Origin: an uncultured Novosphingobium sp.
GTDB taxonomy: Bacteria > Pseudomonadota > Alphaproteobacteria > Sphingomonadales > Sphingomonadaceae
Direction: 5' to 3'
DNA length: 64,000 nucleotides
Assembly (NCBI GenBank): GCA_937996535.1
Contig: CALKVF010000006.1
Location: 55,173 to 119,172 of the forward strand
Part shown: piece after piece, positions 26,028-35,200 of the stretch
Layout of the letters: each line of letters starts with the position of its first letter
Position numbering within the stretch: the first letter of the stretch is position 1
Program-made: the position numbers and the translations under genes
The notes under the pieces: model-generated
Seen by the model: the letters and a program-made list of their open reading frames with translations, nothing else
What the model was told of the DNA's origin: nothing
The model's database searches: none

Positions 26028-28120
26028 GGCTGCACGCTCACATGGAAGATCGCGACGCATTCGGCCTTGAGCGGCGGCAGCGGCAGCCCGGCGTGGGCCA
26101 GCCAGCTTCCGGCAAAGCTCGGCGCGCCCGCATTCCACACCGGCGGCAGGTGCGCGGCATGGCCGTGCTCGCCGCCCGCGATCCGCAGCAGTTCGACCTT
26201 GCAGGTTGCGGCATCGGCCAGGAACGGCAGGCGCAGCGGCTGGGGCCGGCGATCGAGCGCCGGGTCGGTGCGCACCGCGAACAGCAGAAACTCGTCATCG
26301 CGGCCCTGGGCCTGCCAGACGAGGCCATCGGCTGCTTCACCAAGCCAGACCCGCCCTTCGTGGAGCAGGCCGCGCCACTGCTTGTGGAAGGCGATCCAAT
26401 CGGCAAGCTCGGCGCGGTCGGCATCGCCAAGCTGGCGCGGATCGAGTTCGACCCCATAATGCCCCGGCATCGCCACGGCGGCGCGGAAGCCCATCGACTG
26501 CGCGCGCCCCGTGGCGTGCGCCGGGCTCGCGCCGATATGCGACCCCATCACTTCGGGCGGCAGGAACGCCAGGAACCCGCGCTGGATCGGCACGCGGCTG
26601 ACCGCGTCGATATTGTCGCTGGTCCAGAAGCGGTGCGTGAACGAGGCGATCCCAGCATCCGAGCGACCGCCGCCACCCGCGCAGCTTTCGATTTCCACGC
26701 CGGGGTGCGCCGCGCGCAGCCGGGCGAACAGGTGATAACTGCCGCGCACCTGCGCCAGCCCGCCCGCCGGGGCGAGATCGCGGTTGTGATCCCACTTGAG
26801 ATAGGAGATCGGCAGCTCGGTCAGCAGCGCATCAAGCGCGGCGAACAGATAGTCGCGGACCTGCGGCAGCGCGAGGTTGAGCACCAGCTGGTTGCGCGCG
26901 GTCGGCTGGGCGCGCCCGGGCAGCGCCAGCGCCCAATCGGGATGGGCGCGGTAGAGGTCGCTGTCAGGATTGACCATTTCGGGTTCGACCCACAGGCCAA
27001 ATTCCATGCCAAGGGCGAGCACCTTGTCGGCGAGCCCCTTCAGCCCCTGCGGATACTTGACCGGATCGGTCGTCCAGTCGCCCAGCCCGGCGGTGTCGTC
27101 GTTGCGCGCGCGGAACCAGCCGTCATCGAGGATGAACCGCTCGATCCCGACCCCAGCGGCCGCTTCGGCCAGCGCGAGGATGCGGGTCGCATCGTGATCG
27201 AAATAGCAGGCTTCCCAGCTGTTGAGATGCACCGGCCGCGGGCGCATCGCCTCGCCCGGCCAGGACAGCCGCGCGCGCACCGCGCCGTGATGTTGGGCCA
27301 TCGCGCCATTGCGGCCCTGCACCGACAGCGCGAGGATCGCTTGCGGGGCGGTGTGGCTCTCGCCGGGCGCCAGCACGACTTCGCCGGGCTCAAGCAGCGC
27401 GCCTGCGGAGAGGGTCCAGAAGCCTTCGTCATCGCGCTCCACCGCCACGCGATTGCTGCCCGACCAGGCAAGCTGCAGCGCATGGACCAGCCCCGCGTGA
27501 TGGGTCGCCCCTTCATCGAGCGCGATCACCGCGCCCGGCCCGCCGTGGCCCGAAATGCCGCGCCGCACTTCGCGCTGCCAGATCTGCTGCGGCATGGGCT
27601 CGATCTGCTCGTCTAGTTCGGCATTGTGCCGCCCGCGCCACGAGATCAGCCGCTCACTGCTGGCGGGCAGAGGGATCAGCGCGCTGGCCAGCCAGTCCAC
27701 CGCAACCGGCGCAGGGCCAAGATTGGTAAGGCTGGCGTCAAACAGGAAAGCCCCGCCCGGGGCGATGGCGATGCGCTGTTCCAGCCGCAGCCCTTCCTGC
27801 GCATCGGTGAGCGTGATCGTCAGCGCATCGGCAGACTGCTCGGCCGCAACATGGCTGAACACCGGGATCAGCGCGCGGCCATCGCGGCGCAGGCTGATCG
27901 CCGCCGGGCCAAACCAGCCGAGCCCGGCCGGCGGCGCGCTCGACAGCGGCACATCGCCGTCGAGCGAGAACGAAGCCGGAGTACGGGTATCGGCAAGCGC
28001 AGCCAGGCCCGCCGCATCGACCCGCGCGCCCAGATGCCGCCACAGCGGCGCGCCATCGGCGCCGAGTTCCAGAACGAGGCTGGCCTCGGCAGTATGCAGC
28101 TGAAGGAGCTGGACGGTCAT
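26024..28120 (-). CDS. GH36 alpha-galactosidase
   Basis: The 698-residue enzyme has an N-terminal beta-supersandwich, a (beta/alpha)8 barrel and a C-terminal sheet. The nucleophile Asp is in YLKWDHNRD, the acid/base Asp in WTSDNIDAVSR, and the binding motif is CAGGGGRSDAG. ILDDGWFRARNDD is also typical of GH36. There is no signal peptide, so it is cytoplasmic. It would remove galactose from raffinose or stachyose (leaving sucrose) or from melibiose. The ATG at 28120 overlaps the transporter stop as ATGA. It is the enzyme that ties the galactose and fructose halves of the operon together. Confidence 0.95.
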   Translation of the reverse strand: MTVQLLQLHTAEASLVLELGADGAPLWRHLGARVDAAGLAALADTRTPASFSLDGDVPLSSAPPAGLGWFGPAAISLRRDGRALIPVFSHVAAEQSADALTITLTDAQEGLRLEQRIAIAPGGAFLFDASLTNLGPAPVAVDWLASALIPLPASSERLISWRGRHNAELDEQIEPMPQQIWQREVRRGISGHGGPGAVIALDEGATHHAGLVHALQLAWSGSNRVAVERDDEGFWTLSAGALLEPGEVVLAPGESHTAPQAILALSVQGRNGAMAQHHGAVRARLSWPGEAMRPRPVHLNSWEACYFDHDATRILALAEAAAGVGIERFILDDGWFRARNDDTAGLGDWTTDPVKYPQGLKGLADKVLALGMEFGLWVEPEMVNPDSDLYRAHPDWALALPGRAQPTARNQLVLNLALPQVRDYLFAALDALLTELPISYLKWDHNRDLAPAGGLAQVRGSYHLFARLRAAHPGVEIESCAGGGGRSDAGIASFTHRFWTSDNIDAVSRVPIQRGFLAFLPPEVMGSHIGASPAHATGRAQSMGFRAAVAMPGHYGVELDPRQLGDADRAELADWIAFHKQWRGLLHEGRVWLGEAADGLVWQAQGRDDEFLLFAVRTDPALDRRPQPLRLPFLADAATCKVELLRIAGGEHGHAAHLPPVWNAGAPSFAGSWLAHAGLPLPPLKAECVAIFHVSVQP

Positions 28121-29511
28121 GCCGCGGCTTCGCCTTGCGCCGCGGGGCGCCCTTCGCGCACCCACAGCACGGCCAGCGCAGCGGCAAACATGCACAGCCC
28201 CGACAGGGTCAGCACGTTGCGCGGATCATGGCCCATGACGTGATCGTAGAAGCCCAGCCCGATGCGCATGAAGCCGAGGTTGAGTTCGCTCATCACGAAG
28301 GCGAACAGCAGCATCGGAATGACGATCATCATGTTGAAGATCCCCATGTAGACCCCGGTGCGCTGCGGCGGGATGGTGTTCGAGAGGATCACATAGGGAT
28401 TGCCCATGATCGACCCCCAGGCGAGCCCGGTGCCAATCGCGGGAACAAACAGCATCGCCTTGTCGGTGATGTGCGGGATCGCCAGGAAGCCCAGACCGCC
28501 AGCCGCGAGGCACAGCGCGTGGAGCGGCCCCGCGCCCCAGCGCTTGGCCAGCGGGACCATCGCAAAGGCGCCGATGAAGGCGACGAGATTATAGAACGCG
28601 GCCATTTCGCCATTGGTCAGCACCGCGCTGTGGAAGGCGGAGCTGTGCGCATCGGCGGTGGCATAGACGCTGCGCCCGATCGCGTAGATCACATAGCCCC
28701 AATAGCCCGACAGCGCGAACCACTGGAACAGGCTCATCACGGCCAGCTTGCGCATCGCCATCGGCATTTCCTTTATGGCATTACCGATCTCGGCCAGCGT
28801 CGCGGCGAGCCCGGTGGGCTGGGCCTCGATATGGGCGCGTTCATCGGCGGTCAGCGGCAATTCGGGCACGCGCAGCACCGACCACAGGATCGTCGCCGCC
28901 GAGAGCACCGCCCCGAACCAGAACACCGCACGGGTAGTATAGGGGATATGGTGGGCATCGACCCAGTCCTGGTTCATCCCCAGCCACACCAGCAGCGAGG
29001 GCGTGAGGAAAGCCAGGCACTGCGCGAGGCCGGTAAAGGCGCTCTGGGTCAGGAACCCGGTCTGGCGCTGATCCGGATTGAGCCGGTCAGAGACATAGGC
29101 CCGGTAAGGCTCCATCGTGATGTTGTTGCCGGCATCGAGCACCCACAGCAGCGACACCGCCATCATGATCGAGGCGGCCAGCGGCATGGTGAACAGGCCG
29201 ATCGCGCAGAGCAGCGCGCCGAACAGGAAATAGGGTGTGCGCCGCCCCCACTTGCCGTGGGTGCGATCGCTCAGCGCGCCAATCAGCGGCTGGATCACGA
29301 GGCCCGTGATCGGCCCGGCCAGCTGCAGGATCGGCAGCTGCGATTCGTCGGCACCGAGGTACGAATAGATCGGCCCCATGTTACCCTGCTGCAGCCCGAA
29401 GCTGAACTGCAGGCCCAGGAAGCCAAGGTTCATTTCGAGGATTCGGGCCAAGGAGAGCCGGGGACGCAGCCCGCTTCCGATCGCCGCATTGCTTGCGCTT
29501 GCCTGTGCCAT
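28117..29511 (-). CDS. MFS oligosaccharide transporter (SLC45/GPH-like)
   Basis: The 464-residue integral membrane protein has about 12 hydrophobic segments. The inter-helix motif LIGALSDRTHGKWGRRTPY and the paired DAGNNITMEPYRAYVSD stretch match the sucrose/maltose-type carriers of the SLC45/GPH-like branch. As the first gene of the operon with alpha-galactosidase, it likely carries raffinose-family sugars or sucrose across the inner membrane by proton symport. An operator lies 69 bp upstream, at 29580-29595. The operon MFS-GH36-galT-galK-GH68-GH32 runs about 8 kb with 2-18 bp gaps or 4-bp overlaps. Confidence 0.9.
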   Translation of the reverse strand: MAQASASNAAIGSGLRPRLSLARILEMNLGFLGLQFSFGLQQGNMGPIYSYLGADESQLPILQLAGPITGLVIQPLIGALSDRTHGKWGRRTPYFLFGALLCAIGLFTMPLAASIMMAVSLLWVLDAGNNITMEPYRAYVSDRLNPDQRQTGFLTQSAFTGLAQCLAFLTPSLLVWLGMNQDWVDAHHIPYTTRAVFWFGAVLSAATILWSVLRVPELPLTADERAHIEAQPTGLAATLAEIGNAIKEMPMAMRKLAVMSLFQWFALSGYWGYVIYAIGRSVYATADAHSSAFHSAVLTNGEMAAFYNLVAFIGAFAMVPLAKRWGAGPLHALCLAAGGLGFLAIPHITDKAMLFVPAIGTGLAWGSIMGNPYVILSNTIPPQRTGVYMGIFNMMIVIPMLLFAFVMSELNLGFMRIGLGFYDHVMGHDPRNVLTLSGLCMFAAALAVLWVREGRPAAQGEAAA

Positions 29512-29560
29512 GAACGCTCTCCCCGGCCTGTGGCCGTCTATCGTTGTGAAGGTACTCTAC

Positions 29561-29572
29561 GGCCAATTGGCC
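29561..29572. promoter_or_regulatory. Perfect 12-bp palindrome in MFS operon promoter
   Basis: GGCCAATTGGCC lies between the operator and the transporter start. It could bind a second regulator or overlap the promoter; a CCAATTG stretch also lies next to O2 in the TonB receptor promoter. Confidence 0.35.
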
Positions 29573-29579
29573 AAACTTG

Positions 29580-29595
29580 CAACAATCGATTGCAA
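29580..29595. promoter_or_regulatory. LacI-type operator of the MFS-GH36-gal operon
   Basis: CAACAATCGATTGCAA is identical, on the opposite strand, to O2 near lacI. It sits between the DUF2891 stop and the transporter start and faces only the sugar operon. Confidence 0.75.
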
Positions 29596-29633
29596 TGGCG
29601 GAAATCCGTGGGCTCCGCTTCGCGGTTTCGGCC

Positions 29634-30629
29634 CTATTCCGGGGCCTCCAGCGCCAGCAGGGCAAAGCTCGCCAGCCAATGCTCGCCCATGTAGTCATCG
29701 GCCAGATGCGGCAACGCGGCCGCAAGGTGGCGGCGGGCAGCATCCCGCGCCGGGGCGATCGCGGGGTGCCCATCGGGCAAGGCCGCCGCGATGCCGCGCC
29801 AGCACCACGCCCGCGACAGGTTGAGCCCGTCGAGATGGGCGATCTTGCCGTCGCTGCGGTCCGACACGATCGCCGGGGTGAACAGGGTCTGCGGCGCCTG
29901 ATCGGCACAATCGGGCAGGAACGCATCGAACCAGTCGGCAAAGTCAGCGCCCAGCACCCGGCTCATCAGCAAGGCCTCGGTCAGCGCCGAGGACAGAAAT
30001 TCGTCCCCGCCCGGCTCCCACGCCTGACAGGCGCGATCATTGCCAAACCAGCCGCGCGCCTTGTCCGCGATCAATGCCGCCAGTGCCGGATCACGGACCA
30101 CCGCCCAATCATGCGCCAGGGTCAGCGCGAAGGCCGAGGAATAGTGCGTGCCGACCCGGATCGGATAGGTCTGCTTGGGGAGGAATTCATGGAACCGCGC
30201 AGCGAAGGCCGCGGCAAAGGCATCGGCATGGCCGCTCCACGGGGCATCGTGCTGCGCCATCTCGGCATGGAGCGCCAGCGCCCAGCCCCAGCCATAGGGC
30301 CGCTCGAACCCGCGCGCCGATGGCCGGGCGAGATAGGCCGTCTCGACCGCAAAATTGTCTGCCGTCAGCATCCGCGCGGCATGGGCACGCACTGCCTCAG
30401 CCTCAGGCAGGTCGGGGAACAACCGGGCAAAGCGCAGCACCTGCCAGGTGCCGTGGAGACACGAATGCCAATCGAAGCTGCCGTGGAAGATCGGGTGCAG
30501 CACGTGCGGTTCGGCGGCATCGGCCGGGCCATCGAGCACGTGATCCAGCTTGTGCGGATATTCGCGGGTTAGGTGGCCCAGGGTCAGCGCCATGCAGCGC
30601 GCGGCAAAAGCGGAATCGAGTGTCGTCAT
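29634..30629 (-). CDS. DUF2891 family protein
   Basis: The 331-residue protein shows the DUF2891 signature HPIFHGSFDWHSCLHGTWQ near residue 45, then GWGWALALHAEM and ACQAWEPGGDEFLSSALTEA, which look like the alpha/alpha toroid of glycosidase-like folds. The biochemical function is unknown. There is no signal peptide. Its ATG overlaps the DUF979 stop (30626-30629), so it is the last gene of the 5-oxoprolinase operon. A role in pyroglutamate or peptide metabolism is an inference from context only. Confidence 0.88.
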   Translation of the reverse strand: MTTLDSAFAARCMALTLGHLTREYPHKLDHVLDGPADAAEPHVLHPIFHGSFDWHSCLHGTWQVLRFARLFPDLPEAEAVRAHAARMLTADNFAVETAYLARPSARGFERPYGWGWALALHAEMAQHDAPWSGHADAFAAAFAARFHEFLPKQTYPIRVGTHYSSAFALTLAHDWAVVRDPALAALIADKARGWFGNDRACQAWEPGGDEFLSSALTEALLMSRVLGADFADWFDAFLPDCADQAPQTLFTPAIVSDRSDGKIAHLDGLNLSRAWCWRGIAAALPDGHPAIAPARDAARRHLAAALPHLADDYMGEHWLASFALLALEAPE

Positions 30630-31561
30630 CGGAAAGCCAGGAACCAGAGGAGAGCGATGTTGACCAGCAGCAGCGGCAGAGCGGTCGGCACCTGCGCCTT
30701 GACCACCGCGTTGCGGTCCTTGAGATCGAGCAGCGCGGCGGGCACCACGTTGAAGTTGGCGGCCATCGGCGTCATCAACGTGCCGCAGAAGCCCGAGAGC
30801 ATCCCGATCGCGGCGACCACCGCCGGATCACCGTGATACTGGTGGATCAGCAGCGGCAGGCCAATTGCGGCAGCCATCACCGGGAATGCGGCAAAGGCAT
30901 TGCCCATCACCATGGTAAAGGCGGCCATGCCCAGCCCATAGGCCAGCACCGCGCCCAGCCGGCTGCCTTCGGGGATGATCGCGGTAGCCAGTTGGCCAAC
31001 CACTTCGCCCACCCCGGCCAGCGCGAACACCGCGCCAAGGCTGGCCAGCATCTGCGGCAAGACCGCCGCCCAGCCGACCGCGTCCATCAAGCGCCGCCCT
31101 TCTTCGAGCGGTTCGCTGGCGCGCGGGCGCAGCCAGGCCATGCCCAGACCCAGCGCAAGGATCACCCCCAGCGCGAGGCTGACGAGGGTCGCCTGCTTGG
31201 GATCGACCAGTCCCGGCCAGTGCTTGAACCCCAGCGTGCCCGCAAGCGCCGCGAGCGGGATCACCACGGCCAGCGCGAACAGGCCCTTGCCGGAGCGCGG
31301 CGCGGCGGCGGGGCTCTGGCTGCCGCGCCCCAGCCCCGTGATCGCCGCGATGCCAACCAGCGCCAGCACCAACAGCCCGTTGCCGAAATCGCCCAGCCGG
31401 TCACCCGCCAGCATCGACACGGCAAGCAGCCCCCAAAACGCGGCATTGGCCAGCCGCTTGGGATTGCTGGCATCGCGCGCCGAGAGCACGGCAAAGGCGG
31501 CAAAGACCAGCCCGGCCAGCACATAGACCTGCGCCAGCCCGATCATCGCGGCGCCGCTCAT
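30626..31561 (-). CDS. 5-oxoproline transporter subunit, DUF979 family
   Basis: The 311-residue protein has about nine hydrophobic helices and the conserved C-terminal GNAFAAFPVMAAAIGLP and GFCGTLMTPMAANFNVVP segments of DUF979. The family always pairs with DUF969 and is regarded as half of a 5-oxoproline permease. The ATG at 31561 overlaps the DUF969 stop; the longer open frame upstream lies inside that gene. Confidence 0.9.
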   Translation of the reverse strand: MSGAAMIGLAQVYVLAGLVFAAFAVLSARDASNPKRLANAAFWGLLAVSMLAGDRLGDFGNGLLVLALVGIAAITGLGRGSQSPAAAPRSGKGLFALAVVIPLAALAGTLGFKHWPGLVDPKQATLVSLALGVILALGLGMAWLRPRASEPLEEGRRLMDAVGWAAVLPQMLASLGAVFALAGVGEVVGQLATAIIPEGSRLGAVLAYGLGMAAFTMVMGNAFAAFPVMAAAIGLPLLIHQYHGDPAVVAAIGMLSGFCGTLMTPMAANFNVVPAALLDLKDRNAVVKAQVPTALPLLLVNIALLWFLAFR

Positions 31562-32205
31562 ACCCGCCTCCGCGCGCGCAGCCACAGCCGCAGCGAATGG
31601 ATGGCAAAGGCCGCCACCGCGCTGGGGATCGCCCAGACCGACAGGTCGAACGGGGCAAGGTCGATGCCCTGCTGCTCCAGAAAGCCCTTCATCAGCAGGA
31701 TCGAACCGATCGCGATGAAGATGTCCTCGCCAAAGAACAGCCCGATGTTGTCGGTCGCGGCGGCCAGCGCCCGGACCTCTTCGGCCTCAGCCGGAGTAGC
31801 GGGCGCGGCGGCGGCTTCGGCCATCGGGGCAAGCAACGGGCGCACGGTCTGGGCGTGGCCAGCGATCGAGGTCAGCCCCAGCGCGGCGGTCAATTGCCGC
31901 AGCAGCATGTAACCCACCAGCAGCCGCGTCAGCGTTGCCCCCTTCATCGCCGCAACCAGTTCGCGGGCGCGCTGCTGCAAGCCATAGCGCTCGAGCAGCC
32001 CGATCACCGGCAGCACGATCCAAATCACCGAGACATAGCGCGTGTCGTTGAACGCCTTGCCGAAGGCGGCGATGATCGCGTGGAGATCCATGCCCGCGGC
32101 CAGCCCGGTCACCGCCGCCGCGGCCACCACCACGAGCAGCGGATTGAAGCGCAGCACGAAGCCCGCCACCATCACCGCGATGCCTGAAAGAACCAGCATG
32201 GTCAT
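31558..32205 (-). CDS. 5-oxoproline transporter subunit, DUF969 family
   Basis: The 215-residue membrane protein of DUF969 contains the conserved NDTRYVSVIWIVLPVIGLLERYGLQ and SIAGHAQTVRPLLAPMA segments. Its start overlaps the stop of the 5-oxoprolinase gene (32202-32205); a second ATG at 32199 is possible. Next to 5-oxoprolinase it should bring pyroglutamate into the cytoplasm. Confidence 0.9.
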   Translation of the reverse strand: MTMLVLSGIAVMVAGFVLRFNPLLVVVAAAAVTGLAAGMDLHAIIAAFGKAFNDTRYVSVIWIVLPVIGLLERYGLQQRARELVAAMKGATLTRLLVGYMLLRQLTAALGLTSIAGHAQTVRPLLAPMAEAAAAPATPAEAEEVRALAAATDNIGLFFGEDIFIAIGSILLMKGFLEQQGIDLAPFDLSVWAIPSAVAAFAIHSLRLWLRARRRV

Positions 32206-35200
32206 GGCGCGCCGTAGCCTCCGCCGCCGGGGGTTTCGATCACCATGACATCCCCCGCCTCGACCGCAACGCTCGCCGTGGAGTCGAGAACCTCAACTTC
32301 ACCTGAGGTTTTTAGCAAACGATTGACTCCCAAGGCTCCTGCCTCGCCGCCCGCCAGCCCGAACGGCGGCACGTGGCGGCGGTTGGAGAGGATCCCGGCC
32401 TGCATCGGTTCCAGAAAGCGGATCTGCCGCACCGCGCCATCGCCGCCGTGGTGCGCACCCCTGCCGCCCGATCCGCGGCGGATCGCGAAGCTTTCCAGCA
32501 GCACCGGAAACCGCGTTTCCAGCACTTCAGGATCGGTCAGCCGGCTGTTGGTCATGTGGGTCTGCACCGCGCTTGCGCCATCAAAGCCCGGCCCCGCGCC
32601 CGATCCCCCGGCAATGGTTTCGTAGTACTGATAGCGTTCGGTGCCGAACGTGAAATTGTTCATCGTCCCCTGCGCGGCGGCCATTGCCCCGAACGCACCG
32701 AACAGCGCGTCGGTGACGGCCTGACTGGTTTCGACATTGCCCGCGACCACGGCGGCAGGATGGCGCGGCCGCAGCATCGAGCCTTCGGGCACCAGGACCG
32801 TGACCGGGGCAAGGCAGCCCTCGTTCATCGGGATCTGCTCGTCGATCATGGTGCGCAGGACATACATCACCGCCGCCCGCACGACCGAGAACGGCGCATT
32901 GAAATTGCCCGGCAGCTGATCGCTGGTCCCGGCAAAATCGATGGTCACATGGCGCGCCGCGCGATCGACCCGCACCGCCACCGCGATTTCAGCCCCGTTG
33001 TCCATCGCATAGCGGAACTGCCCGTCATCAAGCCGCGCGACCAGCCGCCGCACGGCTTCTTCGGCATTGGCGTGGACGTGGCCCATATAGGCCGCGACCA
33101 CGTCGTGGCCGTGCTCGGCGCAGGCCGCCGCCAGCCCCGCCGCGCCGCGCGTGCAGGCCGCGAGCTGCGCGGCCAGATCGGCGATGTTCTGATCGATCGC
33201 GCGCGAGGGATAAGGTCCGCCAGCCAGCAGTGCGCGGATCTCGTCCTCGCAGAACCGGCCTTCATCGACCAGCAGGACATTGTCGAGCAGCACGCCCTCT
33301 TCCTCGATGCTGCGGCTGCCCGGCGGCATCGATCCCGGCGCGATCCCGCCCACGTCGGCATGGTGACCGCGCGCGGCAACGAAGAAGCTGGGCGCAGCGC
33401 CATCGGCATCGACAAACACCGGCATGACCACGGTAATGTCGGGCAAGTGCGTGCCCCCGGCATAGGGCGCATTGAGGACATAGGCATCGCCGCGCCGGAT
33501 GCCTCGGCCATCGCCGCCCGCCCCGCGCGCGGCCAGCACCGCGCCCACGCTTTCGCCCATCGACCCCAGATGCACCGGCATGTGCGGCGCATTGGCCACC
33601 AGCCGCCCCCGGGCATCGAACAGCGCGCAGGAAAAATCGAGCCGTTCGCGAATGTTGACCGAACTGGCACTGCGCGCCAGCGCCCCGCCCATTTCCTCGG
33701 CAATCGCCATGAACAGCCCGTTGAACACTTCTAGCCGCACCGGATCGGCCTCGGTCCCGCGCGCGGCCGCCCGTTCGCGAGGCGCATGGCGGGTCAGCCG
33801 CAGCGTGCCATCGCTATCGACGGCGACCTGCCAGCCCGGCTCGACCACGGTGGTTGCCAGGGCATCGATCACGATCAGCGGCCCCTGCGCGGCAAACCCG
33901 GCGGCGAGCCCGGCACGGTCGTGCACCGGCACCTGCCGCGCCGCGCCATCGAGATAGCACGGCGCATCGCCCAGCGGCGGCGCGCTGGTTGCCGGCAGCG
34001 GCCAACGCAGCTGCGCCGCACCCACGTCCTCGGCCGCCGCCTCGACCCGGACCCGGTCGATCACCAGCGCCCCGGTTCCGGCATAGCCGAATTCAGCGAG
34101 GTGCGCGGCCTCGAAGGCGGCGGCGACATCGCTGGCGGGTGCCAGTTCAAGCTCGATTGCGTTTTCCGAGCCTTCGCGCCGCACGAACAGCCGCGCCTCG
34201 ATCCGGCTGGGCGCGATGCCCAATTGGGCTTCAGCCTCGTCTGCAAGCCGGGCGCGCAGGCGCTCGACCTCGGGCTCGACCCCGGCTTGCAGCTGCAGAC
34301 CAAGCCCGGCCTCGCGCACCGCGGCTTCGCTCGCAAGGCCCATGCCATAGGCCGAAAGCACCCCGGCCAGCGGATGGACCAGCACCGTATCGATCCCCAG
34401 CGCATCTGCGACGAGGCAGGCGTGCTGTCCGCCCGCCCCGCCAAACGAAGTCAGCGCGCAGGCGGTGACATCGTGCCCGCGCGCGACCGAGATCTGCTTG
34501 ATCGCATGGGCCATGTTGGCGACCGCGATGCGGATGAAGCCCTCGGCCAGAGCTTCGGGAGCGATCGCCTGCCCCGTTTCGGTGGCAACGTCAGCGGCCA
34601 GCGCGGTGAACTTTTCGGCCACCACCGCGCGGTCGATCGGCTGATCGCCGGCAGGGCCGAACAGGTGGGGAAAATGATCGGGCACGATCTTGCCCAGCAT
34701 CACGTTGCAATCGGTCACCGTCAGCGGGCCGCCACGGCGATAGCAGGCCGGGCCCGGCACCGCGCCCGCACTTTCGGGGCCAACCACCAGCCGCCCGGCA
34801 TCGAGCCGGCAGAGCGATCCGCCGCCCGCCGCCACGGTGTGGATCCGCATCATCGGCGTGCGGATCCGCACGCCCGCCACGCGGGTTTCACTGTCGCGCT
34901 CATAATGGCCGGCATAGTGGCTGACATCGGTCGAAGTGCCGCCCATGTCGAACCCGATCACCCACGCCGCGCCCGAAAATTCAGCCGTGCGCGCCATGCC
35001 GACAATCCCTCCGGCAGGACCGGAGAGGATCGCGTCCTTCCCGTGGAAACGGCTGCCCTCGATCAACCCGCCCGAGCTTTGCATGAACAGCGGGCGGATA
35101 TGCCCGCCCAGTTCGCCCGAAAAGCGATCGACATAGCGGCGCAGCACCGGCGAGAGATAGGCATCGATCAGCGTGGTATCGCCGCGCGGCACCAGCTTGA

